64,000 nucleotides of DNA from Mucilaginibacter conchicola (lineage in GTDB: Bacteria > Bacteroidota > Bacteroidia > Sphingobacteriales > Sphingobacteriaceae): the NCBI RefSeq assembly GCF_003432115.1, contig NZ_QWDC01000001.1:124001-188000 (forward strand). The letters run 5' to 3'. The position numbers and the translations under genes were made by a program. The notes under the pieces are model-generated. The model did not search any database, was not told where the DNA came from, and saw only the letters and a list, made by a program, of their open reading frames with translations. Numbering within the stretch: the first letter of the stretch is position 1; each line of letters starts with the position of its first letter. This document shows positions 1 to 9,058 of the stretch, one piece after another.

Positions 1-24
1 TGTGGTAACCGCTTAAGCGTTTAC

Positions 25-111
25 AGTGATTAGAGATTTGTGATCAGAGATTAGTCTTCTTATTGTTTTAGGACTTTCCAACTAATCTCTACTCTTCAAC
101 CTCTAATCTCT
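25..111. repeat. Inverted repeat built from AGAGATTAG-type units
   Basis: An arm at 25-55 (core GATTAGAGATTTGTGATCAG, then AGATTAGT) faces a partly complementary arm at 81-111 (ACTAATCTCT, then CTCTAATCTCT), so the transcript could fold into a long hairpin. A single arm of the same family recurs at 33425-33455, which makes it a dispersed element. It lies just before a terminator, in the tail of a gene outside the window. Confidence 0.6.
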
Positions 112-130
112 CTTCCTAAAAAACTTTAAA

Positions 131-164
131 AAGGCTGGTTCTTCATAAAGAACCGGCTTTTTTG
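131..164 (+). terminator. Rho-independent terminator of an upstream gene
   Basis: A 13-bp stem (131-143 with 148-160, including two G-U pairs) closes a CATA loop and is followed by a run of T. It ends a plus-strand transcript entering from left of the window. No coding sequence for that gene is visible here. Confidence 0.8.
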
Positions 165-256
165 TTTCTATTCGGGTAATTTTTGTGTGATAATGGCACA
201 TTATTTTCAAATAATGCTAAATTGAGCGCTCATTTATTCACCTGAAAATTTTTATT

Positions 257-2572
257 ATGAATAAAAAGCTCACTGCTTTACTGTTCTCCTGCTTGCTTGG
301 ATCATCAGCAATGGTTAACGCGCAGGACACTAACCCGTATGCGGGAATTATCCCTGCGCCGGTATCGGTTACCAAATCTCAAGGTCAGTTTGTACTGAGT
401 CAGGAGACTATAATCCAAGCTGATACACCCGATAACAAAGCAGTGCAGTTCTTCTCGAAATTTTTGGCCGATAACATGGCATACAATAAGCAGGTTGCCG
501 CCCGCAATGCGCGTGTAAGTACTACCAGCATCGTATTTACATCTGCAGGTACCGATAACTTGCCTGCCGAAGGTTATCGTTTAACGGTTACCCCAAACCA
601 GGTTACCGTTGCAGGTAAAGGGGCGGGCTTGTTCTACGGTATCCAGACATTAATTCAACTGATTCCACTGGAACATGGCGGTACAGCCAAATTGCCCGCC
701 GTTACTATTGAAGATTATCCGCGTTTCGGTTACCGTGGTATGATGCTGGATGTTTGTCGTCACTTTTATACTGTTGAGTTTGTGAAACGCTACATCGACC
801 TGATGGCTTCTTACAAACTGAACCGCTTCCACTGGCACTTAACTGATGATCAGGGATGGCGCATTGAGATAAAAAAATATCCAAAACTCACCTCGATAGG
901 CAGTACGCGTAAAGAGAGCGTAATAGGTAACTATAAAGACCGCCAGCCATTGCAGTATGATGGCGTACCGGTATCTGGTTATTACACGCAGGATCAGATC
1001 CGCGATGTGATCAAATATGCAGCAGATCGTTACATCACTATTGTTCCGGAAATTGAAATGCCGGGCCATGCTTTAGCCGCTTTGGCTGCATACCCGGAGT
1101 TAAGCTGCGACCCGAGCCTGACCTATGAAGTGAGCGGCAAATGGGGGGTGTTTAATAATATCTTCTGCCCGTCAGAAAAAACGTTCAGCTTTTTACAGGA
1201 TGTATTGACTGAGGTGATTGATCTTTTCCCAAGCAAATACATCCACATAGGTGGTGACGAAGCGCCTAAAGAGGTATGGAAGCAATCGAAGTTTTGTCAG
1301 GACTTGATAAAGCGTTTGAAACTGAAAGACGAGCACGGCCTGCAAAGTTACTTTATACAACGTATGGAGAAATTTGTGAACAGCAAAGGCCGCAGCATCA
1401 TTGGTTGGGATGAGATATTGGAAGGTGGCCTGGCACCCAATGCTACCGTAATGAGCTGGAGAGGCGAAGGAGGCGGTATAGAGGCTGCTAAACAACAGCA
1501 CGATGTGATCATGACGCCAAGCAGCCAGGCTTTATACTTTGACCACGCACAGGGCAAAATTAACCAGGAACCTGTAGGCATTGGCGGTAATGCACCCATC
1601 GAGAAAACATACGCTTACAACCCAACACCGGCTGCGTTAACGCCCGATCAGCAGAAATACATCAAAGGCGTACAGGCTAACCTTTGGACCGAGTATATTA
1701 CTACCGAAAACAAAGTGGAATATATGATACTGCCACGCATGCTGGCTTTATCTGAAGTTGCATGGACACCTGTTGCTAACAAGAATTTTAAAGACTTTTA
1801 CGAGACCCGCATGCCTGAACATTTGGCATGGTTTGATAAAAACGGGTACAATTTCCGTGTGCCACCTGCTATTGGTGGTGTAGATACCGTGATGATAGGC
1901 TCTACTATGACGGTTAACCTGAAATCGCCGGTTAAGGGGGCTAAGATCTACTATACCATTGATGGCTATACCCCGCGCGAGACCGAATTACTTTACACCG
2001 GCCCGATGACCTACCAGGTACCGTTGAATGAGTACCGCGATTTGAAAACAATTGTGATAACACCTGCCGGTCGCCGTAGTAGCATCACCGCTGCAAAAGT
2101 GTTTAATAAGAGGCCGCTACCCGCTGTGCCTTACACTGGCAACACCCCGGGCTTAAAATACCAGGCATCAGAGGGGACTTATGTGAATACCACACAAATA
2201 AACCCTGCAGCGGTAATTGATACCGGTATAGCAAAAAGCTTTAGTGTTGCACTAAGTGCATTTAAAAAAGCGTTCAACAAATACGGCGTGGTTTTTAATG
2301 GCTATTTAAAGGTTGATGTAGATGGCGTTTACAGCTTCTCTACAGCATCTTCAAACGGTTCGGTATTGCTGATAGATGAAGTGCCTATTGTAGATAACGA
2401 TGGCCGTACAGGTATTGTGGAGCAACAAGGGGCTATTCCGTTGCAAAGAGGGTACCACAAGATCACTATTAAATACGTAGATGCCAACTCATCAGCCAGC
2501 GGTTTGCGTGTTTACATGACCATACCGGGCAAACCCAAAGGCGAAATATCACCTGATATGATGTTTAACTAA
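257..2572 (+). CDS. Secreted beta-N-acetylhexosaminidase (GH20) with C-terminal PA14-like domain
   Basis: This enzyme is predicted to release terminal N-acetylglucosamine or N-acetylgalactosamine from chitin fragments, glycans or peptidoglycan pieces in the periplasm. The 771-residue protein starts with a signal peptide (cut after about residue 22, VNA/QD). A GH20b-type N-terminal domain (about 30-150) leads into a GH20 barrel (about 155-505) that carries RFHWHLTDDQGWR and the catalytic pair Asp334-Glu335 in HIGGDEAPK. After the barrel come a chitobiase C-terminal fold (about 540-620, YYTIDGYTPR) and a PA14-like domain (about 640-765). These add-ons are common in Bacteroidota GH20 enzymes and suggest binding of bulky glycans. 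The lipoprotein gene at 2589 follows after 16 bases and is probably co-transcribed. All catalytic landmarks are intact. The exact substrate cannot be read from sequence. Confidence 0.95.
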   Translation: MNKKLTALLFSCLLGSSAMVNAQDTNPYAGIIPAPVSVTKSQGQFVLSQETIIQADTPDNKAVQFFSKFLADNMAYNKQVAARNARVSTTSIVFTSAGTDNLPAEGYRLTVTPNQVTVAGKGAGLFYGIQTLIQLIPLEHGGTAKLPAVTIEDYPRFGYRGMMLDVCRHFYTVEFVKRYIDLMASYKLNRFHWHLTDDQGWRIEIKKYPKLTSIGSTRKESVIGNYKDRQPLQYDGVPVSGYYTQDQIRDVIKYAADRYITIVPEIEMPGHALAALAAYPELSCDPSLTYEVSGKWGVFNNIFCPSEKTFSFLQDVLTEVIDLFPSKYIHIGGDEAPKEVWKQSKFCQDLIKRLKLKDEHGLQSYFIQRMEKFVNSKGRSIIGWDEILEGGLAPNATVMSWRGEGGGIEAAKQQHDVIMTPSSQALYFDHAQGKINQEPVGIGGNAPIEKTYAYNPTPAALTPDQQKYIKGVQANLWTEYITTENKVEYMILPRMLALSEVAWTPVANKNFKDFYETRMPEHLAWFDKNGYNFRVPPAIGGVDTVMIGSTMTVNLKSPVKGAKIYYTIDGYTPRETELLYTGPMTYQVPLNEYRDLKTIVITPAGRRSSITAAKVFNKRPLPAVPYTGNTPGLKYQASEGTYVNTTQINPAAVIDTGIAKSFSVALSAFKKAFNKYGVVFNGYLKVDVDGVYSFSTASSNGSVLLIDEVPIVDNDGRTGIVEQQGAIPLQRGYHKITIKYVDANSSASGLRVYMTIPGKPKGEISPDMMFN

Positions 2573-2588
2573 TTGATTGATAATATTG

Positions 2589-3326
2589 ATGTTGAAGGGT
2601 AAATATTTCTTTGTAGCTGCGGCCTGCTCAGTTATAGCAGCCTGCAGCAGTAATGATAAAAAACCTGCCGCAGCCGTTGCACAGGCTAAACCTGCGCTGA
2701 TGGCACCTTTCAGGTTTCATAAGGCTATTGAGGTGGCGCCGGGCCAAACGTTCGATATTATAAGCTGGGGCAGGGGCTCGACAGATGCAGGGGCTTACGC
2801 CATTTTGCATTCAGACTCGGCAGGTATTAAATACACCACCACAACCGGCGATCTTGATGGCTCCATTACCGACGTTTATAACGCTGATATGGACAACGAT
2901 GGGAACCCCGAGATACTGATCCAGGCCAAAGCAAAGGATACGGTAAGCTATGCACGCATTTATGCTTTTGAGTTTAACGGTAATGATGCCGATAAACTCG
3001 ATTTTCCAAAGCTGACAAGTTCGCAACGCAAAGGCTATCGTGGTAACGATAACTTTTATATTAAAGAAGGTAAGCTTATCCGCGAGTTTCCCATCTACAG
3101 CAGTAACGATTCATTGGCTAAACAAACCGGGGCTAAACGCCAGTTGGAATACAGCCTGCGCAGCAACAATTTCTCGGTGAAACAGCTCAGTCAGGACTCT
3201 ATCGACGTTAAACCGGCAGCAGTTCAGGAAACCAAAAGATCTGAGCCTGAAAAGAAGCAGTCCACATCAAGATCAAGTAAAAAGAAGAAAAGCGAAAGCC
3301 ATAAAAAGCGTCGCAGAAGAGGATAA
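2589..3326 (+). CDS. Lipoprotein resembling PliI-type lysozyme inhibitors, with a basic tail
   Basis: The ATG at 2589 is preferred over an in-frame TTG at 2577, because it gives a compact lipoprotein signal with lipobox VIAAC (245 residues). The middle holds an acidic calcium-loop-like motif, DMDNDGNPE. Further on, the order GYRGNDNFYI, KLIREFPIY, then TG.KRQLEYSL matches my recollection of the Bacteroidota PliI family, which inhibits invertebrate-type lysozyme. The last 30 or so residues are extremely rich in Lys, Arg and Ser (ending KKRRRRG), which is unusual for that family and could bind DNA, LPS or other polyanions. It sits 16 bases after the hexosaminidase gene and before a strong terminator. 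The family call comes from motif order only; a generic FG-GAP-like lipoprotein is the alternative. Confidence 0.6.
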   Translation: MLKGKYFFVAAACSVIAACSSNDKKPAAAVAQAKPALMAPFRFHKAIEVAPGQTFDIISWGRGSTDAGAYAILHSDSAGIKYTTTTGDLDGSITDVYNADMDNDGNPEILIQAKAKDTVSYARIYAFEFNGNDADKLDFPKLTSSQRKGYRGNDNFYIKEGKLIREFPIYSSNDSLAKQTGAKRQLEYSLRSNNFSVKQLSQDSIDVKPAAVQETKRSEPEKKQSTSRSSKKKKSESHKKRRRRG

Positions 3327-3366
3327 AAAGAAAGCGCCCCGAACATCACCGGGGCGCTTTCTTTTT
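3327..3366. terminator. Bidirectional terminator
   Basis: A perfect 15-bp stem (3327-3341 with 3350-3364) closes an 8-base loop, with A-rich sequence on the left and T-rich on the right. It lies between convergent genes and can serve both the lipoprotein gene (plus) and the M28 peptidase gene (minus). Confidence 0.9.
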
Positions 3367-3381
3367 GTGGTTGAATTATTC

Positions 3382-4935
3382 CTACAATCCGTCGAAAGCG
3401 AATATCTCTTTCTTAAGCGGTTTGCGCGGCATCATTTCTTTCTCTATACTGGTTTGGTATACAAACGAGGCAACAATGATAGCAGCCTGTTTCAGATCAT
3501 CTATCTGCAAATGATCATAGTTATCTTGGTTGCTGTGGTGGGTTTTGGTCTCGTAATCTATCGGATCCTGGATGAACTGGAAGCCCGGGATACCTGCCCA
3601 GTCAAATGATAGGTGGTCTGTTGAGCCCGTGTTTTTATCAGTAACGGTTTTTGCGCCAAGGTCATTGAAAGGGGCTAACCATTTCTCAAATATTGGCATA
3701 ATGGTTTTATTGTTCTGCGTAAAAATCCCGCGGATCTTACCAGTGCCGTTATCAAGATTATAGTAAGCAGATACCTTTGCCTGTTCGGGTTTCAATTTGT
3801 AATCTTTGCTCATGAAATGGTTTTGGGCGTAGCCATAAGAACCGTAAACGCCTTGTTCTTCGCCACCCCATAATGCAATGCGGATGGTGCGTTTTGGTTT
3901 CAGCCCCAAAGAGTCTAATAAACGCACAACTTCCATCATCACAATACAGCCTGCTGCGTTATCGGTAGCGCCGGTTGCTGCCTGCCACGAATCAAGGTGG
4001 CCGCCAAGCATAACCAGTTGTGATTTTAACTTAGGGTCGGTGCCGGGGATCTCGCCCACAACGTTGTAACCTTTGGTATCATCAGTAGAGGTTTTGGCCA
4101 CTATATTGATGGCCAGTTCTACAGATTGGCCGCCTGTAATGAGGCGTTTTATCTTTTGTCCGTCCTCATAAGCCATGGTCAGTTCAGGGATAGCTTCAGG
4201 GTGCGAAAGTTTGTGTTGCGTATGCGCCTGCACAAAAACCGTCCCGTTGTTGTTTGATGTTTGCGCACTGATGATTCCCAAGGCGCCGGAGCCTTTCAAC
4301 AAAACATCAACCCGTGCAAGGCTTTTGAATATTCCTGCATACTGTGCTATTTGTTCATGGGTTACCATATAGGTATCTTTCATGTTAGCCAACTCCTCGT
4401 CGGTAAGGCGCGATGCAAGTGGTTTGAAATTATTGTCGGCTTTGAGCTTACCGCCGGTTATCAGGATGTATTTTCCTTTAAAATCGGCAAGATGTTGCGC
4501 AATGTAGGTTGTATCCATAGCCTGTTGCGGAGTTATCAAAGTAACCTGCCCCTGTTGCAAACCGTTGGTGCTCGAGCTCCATGGGTTAGGGTAAGCCATA
4601 ACAGGTTGTATGTAAGGCGTTTTCATGATGATGCTGAAATCTTGCAGGTCCCATTGTTTACCAAATTCGCCCCATGGCTCCATGGCAGCGTTGGTAAGTC
4701 CCCATTTTTTCATGGTTTCTACTGCCCAGGTAGCAGCACGTTTAAACCCCGGCGATCCGGTAAGGCGCGGGCCTGCCACATCTGTAAGCTGATGTGCAAT
4801 CTGCGGTATTTGTGAACTGCTCATCTCGGCACGGCGAATGCGGCCAAAGACTGTCGTATCAGGCGATTGCGCCATTACCGTAGTGCTACCCAGCATCGCA
4901 ATAGCCAGGCCTAATTTAAAGTTGAGGGTTTTCAT
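3382..4935 (-). CDS. Secreted M28 family zinc peptidase
   Basis: This is a 517-residue exported metallopeptidase of the M28 (aminopeptidase / glutamate carboxypeptidase-like) family. A signal peptide is cut near residue 22 (VMA/QS). A region at about 130-270 fits the protease-associated insert. The catalytic domain then shows the family order: GGHLDSWQ (His313), ATDNAAG (Asp325), WGGEEQG (the Glu pair), YYNLDNGTG (Asp) and STDHLSF with a final His, so all five zinc ligands and the general base appear present. It probably trims peptides in the periplasm. It is a single gene, convergent with the lipoprotein gene and divergent from the BatA gene. Substrate preference cannot be deduced. Confidence 0.92.
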   Translation of the reverse strand: MKTLNFKLGLAIAMLGSTTVMAQSPDTTVFGRIRRAEMSSSQIPQIAHQLTDVAGPRLTGSPGFKRAATWAVETMKKWGLTNAAMEPWGEFGKQWDLQDFSIIMKTPYIQPVMAYPNPWSSSTNGLQQGQVTLITPQQAMDTTYIAQHLADFKGKYILITGGKLKADNNFKPLASRLTDEELANMKDTYMVTHEQIAQYAGIFKSLARVDVLLKGSGALGIISAQTSNNNGTVFVQAHTQHKLSHPEAIPELTMAYEDGQKIKRLITGGQSVELAINIVAKTSTDDTKGYNVVGEIPGTDPKLKSQLVMLGGHLDSWQAATGATDNAAGCIVMMEVVRLLDSLGLKPKRTIRIALWGGEEQGVYGSYGYAQNHFMSKDYKLKPEQAKVSAYYNLDNGTGKIRGIFTQNNKTIMPIFEKWLAPFNDLGAKTVTDKNTGSTDHLSFDWAGIPGFQFIQDPIDYETKTHHSNQDNYDHLQIDDLKQAAIIVASFVYQTSIEKEMMPRKPLKKEIFAFDGL

Positions 4936-5028
4936 ATTGATAAAGGTCAGTTAGTTTTAATAAAAGTACATATTGTTATTGATGGTACAAAGTATGTCAA
5001 TCTGCCCATTAATTTGCACATTTGCTTA

Positions 5029-7086
5029 ATGCACTTCCTGTATCCTGCCTTTTTATTTGCATTGCTCTCGCTGGCTGTCCCGGTGATCATTCATCTGTTC
5101 AACTTCAGGCGGTATAAGAAAGTTTATTTCAGTAATGTGCAGTTTCTGAGGGAGGTACAACTGCAACAGGCCAGCAGGCGCAACCTGCGCGAGCGGCTCA
5201 TTTTAGCATCCCGTTTGTTAGCCATTTTGTTTTTAGTGTTAGCCTTTGCCAGGCCATACATCCCTGGCAAAGATGCTGTTGCCGCCGGTAAACAGCAGGT
5301 GGTAAGTATATTTGTAGATAATAGCTATAGCATGGAAGCCATCAACCGCGAAGGCTCATTATTAGACCAGGCTAAACAACGCGCCAAACAAATTGCCGCA
5401 GCATATTCAATTAACGACAGGTTCCAGGTACTTACACAAGATTTTGAAGGCAAACACCAGCGCTTGCTCAGTCGCGGTGAGTTTAACGACGCTGTTGATG
5501 CCATTAAACCATCGGCACAAACCCGTACGCTTCAGCAAATAACTGACCGGCAGCAAAGTCTTTTAGGCATGCAGGGTGGCGATAGTAAACACAGTTACCT
5601 GATATCTGATTTTCAGAAGAATATGGTAACAGGCAACCAGTCAGTTAAAGCAACTTTTCCCGTTAGCCTCGTACAATTAACTTCAGTTGCTTTGCCCAAT
5701 GTAGCGGTAGATACCGCATGGCTTACCGGTGCCACACATCGCCCCGGCGAGGGCGAAAAACTGGTGGTAAGGCTACGTAACTATGCAGATAAACCGGCAG
5801 AGAAAGTGCCGCTGAAGCTTACCATTAACGGCGCGCAAAAAGCTATAGGTAGTTTTACCATAGGTGCACGTTCATCACAAACAGATACTTTGTCGTTTTC
5901 GGGATTATCTAAAGGATGGCAAAAAGGAGAGATAGAGCTGCAGGATAATCCGGTTACTTTCGATAATAAATTCTACTTCTCGTTTAAAGTGAGTGATGAG
6001 TTGCCGGTGCTGCTCATAAACAGCGGTACACCAAATAAATATCTTACAGCTGTTTTTAGTGGCGATGCATTTTTTAAACCTACGCAAGTTGTAGATGGCA
6101 GCGTTGATTACGCCCGATTGAGTACTTATCCATTAATTGTATTGAGTGATATTAGATCCCTCTCAGCCGGATTGATCCAGCAATTGCAAACTTACGTGCG
6201 TAAGGGCGGCTCTCTGGTGGTATTTCCATCTGCAGATGCAGACCTTGGCAGTTATCAGAACCTGTTACAGCCTTTGGGCGCAGGTTCCCCGGCTAATCTG
6301 TTAACCGAACCAACCAAAGTATCAGCAATAGACATGCGGAGTGCTGTATTCAAAAATATATTTGAATCGGCACCGCAAAACCCCGATCTGCCTAAGGTTA
6401 ATAAATACTATCCGCTTACGCCGGGTACTAAACGCGCAGGCCATTTAATGAAACTGCAATCCGGTACCGATCTGCTTCAGCAAACGGCTGCGGGCAAAGG
6501 TATAGTAACCGTATCAGCCGTGCCGTTGATTGAAGAGTTTAGCAATTTGCCTGTACATGCTTTATTTGTGCCCATTATGTTGCGTACAGCTTTGTTGAGC
6601 GGGCATGATATGCCTTTATTTTACACTGCTGGTAATACAGATGCTATTGAGACCGTACCGCTGCAATCAACAGAAAAAGAATTGGTAAAACTGGTTAAAG
6701 GCAGCGAGGTGATAGTGCCCGATGTGAGGCAGCAAGAGGGGAGTACCATGTTGTATACGCCCGGTGAACTGCTATCGCCCGGTATTTATGATCTGATGAA
6801 ACAGGGTAGCCTGGCCGCTGTGCTGGCGTTTAATGATAACAGGAGCGAATCAGATCTGAGTTACCTTACAGCCGCACAACTTGAGAATATTTTTCCTAAG
6901 AACACGGGCTTGCTCAATGGCGAAAAGTTAAATACCAATAATATTAACAGCTCTGCAAATTGGGGGCTGCAATTATGGAAACTTTGTATAATTTTGACCC
7001 TGATATTTTTGGGAGCCGAGATACTGCTGGTGAGGTATTTCAAAACCGCTAAAAGCGAGCCTCGTGTACCTACAGTTATCAGCTAA
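5029..7086 (+). CDS. BatA/VWA domain membrane protein
   Basis: The first 85 residues form the double-membrane-segment BatA domain found in Bacteroidota (two hydrophobic helices around a basic loop with FNFRRYKKV). A von Willebrand A-like region follows with a MIDAS-type DNSYS motif (Asp97, Ser99, Ser101), then a long extracytoplasmic part and a last membrane helix near residue 660 with a short basic tail. Such proteins are related to the Bat aerotolerance proteins, but their job is not established. The ATG at 5029 is preferred over an in-frame TTG at 5014, because homologues start directly with the hydrophobic MHFLYPAFLFALL. It is the first gene of a four-gene run with gaps of 21, 10 and 15 bases that ends at the terminator at 9631. 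Confidence 0.85.
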   Translation: MHFLYPAFLFALLSLAVPVIIHLFNFRRYKKVYFSNVQFLREVQLQQASRRNLRERLILASRLLAILFLVLAFARPYIPGKDAVAAGKQQVVSIFVDNSYSMEAINREGSLLDQAKQRAKQIAAAYSINDRFQVLTQDFEGKHQRLLSRGEFNDAVDAIKPSAQTRTLQQITDRQQSLLGMQGGDSKHSYLISDFQKNMVTGNQSVKATFPVSLVQLTSVALPNVAVDTAWLTGATHRPGEGEKLVVRLRNYADKPAEKVPLKLTINGAQKAIGSFTIGARSSQTDTLSFSGLSKGWQKGEIELQDNPVTFDNKFYFSFKVSDELPVLLINSGTPNKYLTAVFSGDAFFKPTQVVDGSVDYARLSTYPLIVLSDIRSLSAGLIQQLQTYVRKGGSLVVFPSADADLGSYQNLLQPLGAGSPANLLTEPTKVSAIDMRSAVFKNIFESAPQNPDLPKVNKYYPLTPGTKRAGHLMKLQSGTDLLQQTAAGKGIVTVSAVPLIEEFSNLPVHALFVPIMLRTALLSGHDMPLFYTAGNTDAIETVPLQSTEKELVKLVKGSEVIVPDVRQQEGSTMLYTPGELLSPGIYDLMKQGSLAAVLAFNDNRSESDLSYLTAAQLENIFPKNTGLLNGEKLNTNNINSSANWGLQLWKLCIILTLIFLGAEILLVRYFKTAKSEPRVPTVIS

Positions 7087-7107
7087 ACCCACCATAAAAC
7101 AGCGCTA

Positions 7108-8364
7108 ATGAATTTACTCATTAAATCCGCCACTGTTGTTGACCCCGTTTCGCCTTTTAATAATAAGGTTGCCGATATTTTGATTAAAAACGGCAAAATT
7201 GAAAAGATAGGTACATCACTAAACGATGATAACGCCGAAATTTTTGACGCAGGCAAAAGCTACGTTTCTCCCGGTTTTTTTGACCTTAACTGCAACGTAG
7301 GCGAACTGGGTTTAGAAACCAAAGAAGATTTGCAAACCGGTACTGCCGCTGCTGTTGCGGGTGGTTTCACGGGCCTGGCCTTAATGCCTAATACACAACC
7401 GCCTGTACATTCAAAAGCAGAGGTTGAATACCTGCGTAACCGCGCCAAAGGTAACCTGGTTGATATTTATCCTTTAGGCACTATTTCGCACAAACGCGAG
7501 GGCAAGGACATGGCCGAGATGTTTGATATGTTTAAAAGCGGCGCTAAGGCTTTTACAGACGGTAACCGCCCTGTGCAGGATGCCGGTTTAATGGAGCGTG
7601 CTATGCTTTATGTACAAAACTTCGGCGCTAAAGTAATTTCTTATCCAGAGGATACTTCCATCGCCGGTAAGGCAAAAGTTAACGAAGGCGTGGTGAGTAC
7701 CATGCTGGGTATGAAAGGTATCCCGGCCCTTGCCGAAGAGCTGATGATAGCCCGCGACTTGTACCTTGCCGAAGATACCGGTGCCGAGATCCATTTTACT
7801 ACGGTATCTACCGCACACGCCGTTGAACTCATCCGCGAAGCGAAACGCAAAGGTGTTAAGGTAACTTGCGATGTTGCTGTGCATAATCTTGTACTGACAG
7901 ATGAGGCTTTAATGGGCTTTGACAGCCAATACAAAGTTAAACCGCCGCTACGTACACAAAACGATGTTGATGCGCTAATTGCCGGGTTAAAAGACGGCAC
8001 CATCGATGCCATTGTAACACAACACACCCCGCACGAAATAGAGTTTAAAGATGTGGAGTTTGAGGTGGCCGAGTTTGGTATAGTTGGCTTGCAAACTGCT
8101 TTGCCACTGCTTTTAAAAGCCGGGCTAAGCGCCGAACTTATTGTTGAGAAACTTTCTATTAATCCTCGTAAAATATTACATACCGAAGCTGCATCTGTAA
8201 CAGAAGGCGCACAAGCTAATCTAATAGTTTTTGCTAGTGATGTAGAGTGGGAGTATACAAGAGCTACAAACCGCTCAAAAAGTTTCAACTCGCCATTTAT
8301 TGGCCAGAACTTAAAAGGCAAAGTATTGTTAAGCTGTAATAACAATCAAATAGCAAAATTTTAA
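7108..8364 (+). CDS. Dihydroorotase-like pseudoenzyme (metal ligands lost)
   Basis: The whole 418-residue chain follows class I dihydroorotases of the amidohydrolase superfamily: MPNTQPPVHS, KAFTDGNRPV, NEGVVSTMLGMKGIPALAEE, KVKPPLRTQND, and the C-terminal SKSFNSPFIGQNLKGKV. Every metal-binding or catalytic station is altered, however. The usual HVHLREPG is NCNVGELG, HCED is SYPED, HIAHVS is IHFTTVS, TPHHL is AVHNL, and ATDHAPH is VTQHTPH. No catalytic zinc site can form. The nearest known parallel is the inactive PyrC' (pDHO) of Pseudomonas, which supports aspartate carbamoyltransferase assembly. Here it sits in a run with a BatA protein and membrane or unknown proteins, not with pyrB. The family call is firm; loss of dihydroorotase activity is a strong inference, and the real role is unknown. 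Confidence 0.85.
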   Translation: MNLLIKSATVVDPVSPFNNKVADILIKNGKIEKIGTSLNDDNAEIFDAGKSYVSPGFFDLNCNVGELGLETKEDLQTGTAAAVAGGFTGLALMPNTQPPVHSKAEVEYLRNRAKGNLVDIYPLGTISHKREGKDMAEMFDMFKSGAKAFTDGNRPVQDAGLMERAMLYVQNFGAKVISYPEDTSIAGKAKVNEGVVSTMLGMKGIPALAEELMIARDLYLAEDTGAEIHFTTVSTAHAVELIREAKRKGVKVTCDVAVHNLVLTDEALMGFDSQYKVKPPLRTQNDVDALIAGLKDGTIDAIVTQHTPHEIEFKDVEFEVAEFGIVGLQTALPLLLKAGLSAELIVEKLSINPRKILHTEAASVTEGAQANLIVFASDVEWEYTRATNRSKSFNSPFIGQNLKGKVLLSCNNNQIAKF

Positions 8365-8374
8365 ACAAAAACCT

Positions 8375-9043
8375 ATGATCGATTCAAAAGTAAGCAAAGC
8401 CATTGCGGCCGCTTTACAGGCATTTGCCAAATATGGCAGCACTGATGCTGTAGCTCTTAAAGCTGACTTCGAAGCTGTTTTTTCATCAGATGCCGACTTT
8501 ATGACCAAAGTTGATCTGCTTGATAATGTATTTAATGATAACCCTCAATTAGAAGAACTCCGAGAGGTGTTTTTTGATCTGTTGATGATCAACTTCTTCA
8601 GCGAGGATGTTAAGAAATTAGAGGACGATTACCTTGAAACCCCTGAATGGGAAGATATTGAGGAACAAACCCTTGACCGTGGTACCGAATTATTGAACCT
8701 TTTGCTTTATCTGAACGAGTGTGCAGATGAAGACCTGGAGCCCGAACTGGAAGATTATCTGAAAGAGTTTCTGCTGGTTGATGAGGATGAGTTTCAGGAT
8801 GAGCACCGTATTTACGAGCCCGTTATAGCACACCAGATACTGGTTGAAAGCCCGGTTAGCGAGGTGAATAAAATTGCCGCTACCGTGGCTGATGATTCTG
8901 AGGTGAAAGAGTTATTCTACCCGATGATGACCTTTTTCCAAAATCCTGATCCATCTGAGGATGATAAACAGGAAATAGCCGATAATGCCGTTAACCAACC
9001 ATTTGACATGGCGGTATTGGAAATATTGGTTAGCTTTAAATAA
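8375..9043 (+). CDS. Very acidic hypothetical protein
   Basis: I do not recognise this 222-residue protein. It lacks a signal peptide and membrane segments and looks mostly helical. It is strikingly acidic, with dense Asp/Glu stretches in the middle (around residues 75-150, for example DEDLEPELEDYLKEF and VDEDEFQDEH). It lies 10 bases after the dihydroorotase-like gene and 15 bases before the DUF4199 gene, in the same transcription unit. A cytoplasmic partner or chaperone-like role is possible but unsupported. Confidence 0.75.
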   Translation: MIDSKVSKAIAAALQAFAKYGSTDAVALKADFEAVFSSDADFMTKVDLLDNVFNDNPQLEELREVFFDLLMINFFSEDVKKLEDDYLETPEWEDIEEQTLDRGTELLNLLLYLNECADEDLEPELEDYLKEFLLVDEDEFQDEHRIYEPVIAHQILVESPVSEVNKIAATVADDSEVKELFYPMMTFFQNPDPSEDDKQEIADNAVNQPFDMAVLEILVSFK

Positions 9044-9058
9044 ATTAAACCTAAATAA

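Noticed and set aside
4261..4815. 184-codon plus-strand frame
   Set aside because: Antisense to the M28 peptidase, which has complete motifs; no recognisable protein features.
5014..5028. TTG start for the BatA gene
   Set aside because: Adds five residues not expected in the family; the ATG at 5029 begins the hydrophobic helix directly.
7641..8345. Long open frame (234 codons) on the minus strand
   Set aside because: It lies wholly inside the dihydroorotase-like gene, shows Ser/Thr-rich low-complexity translation and no family motif; it is a shadow.
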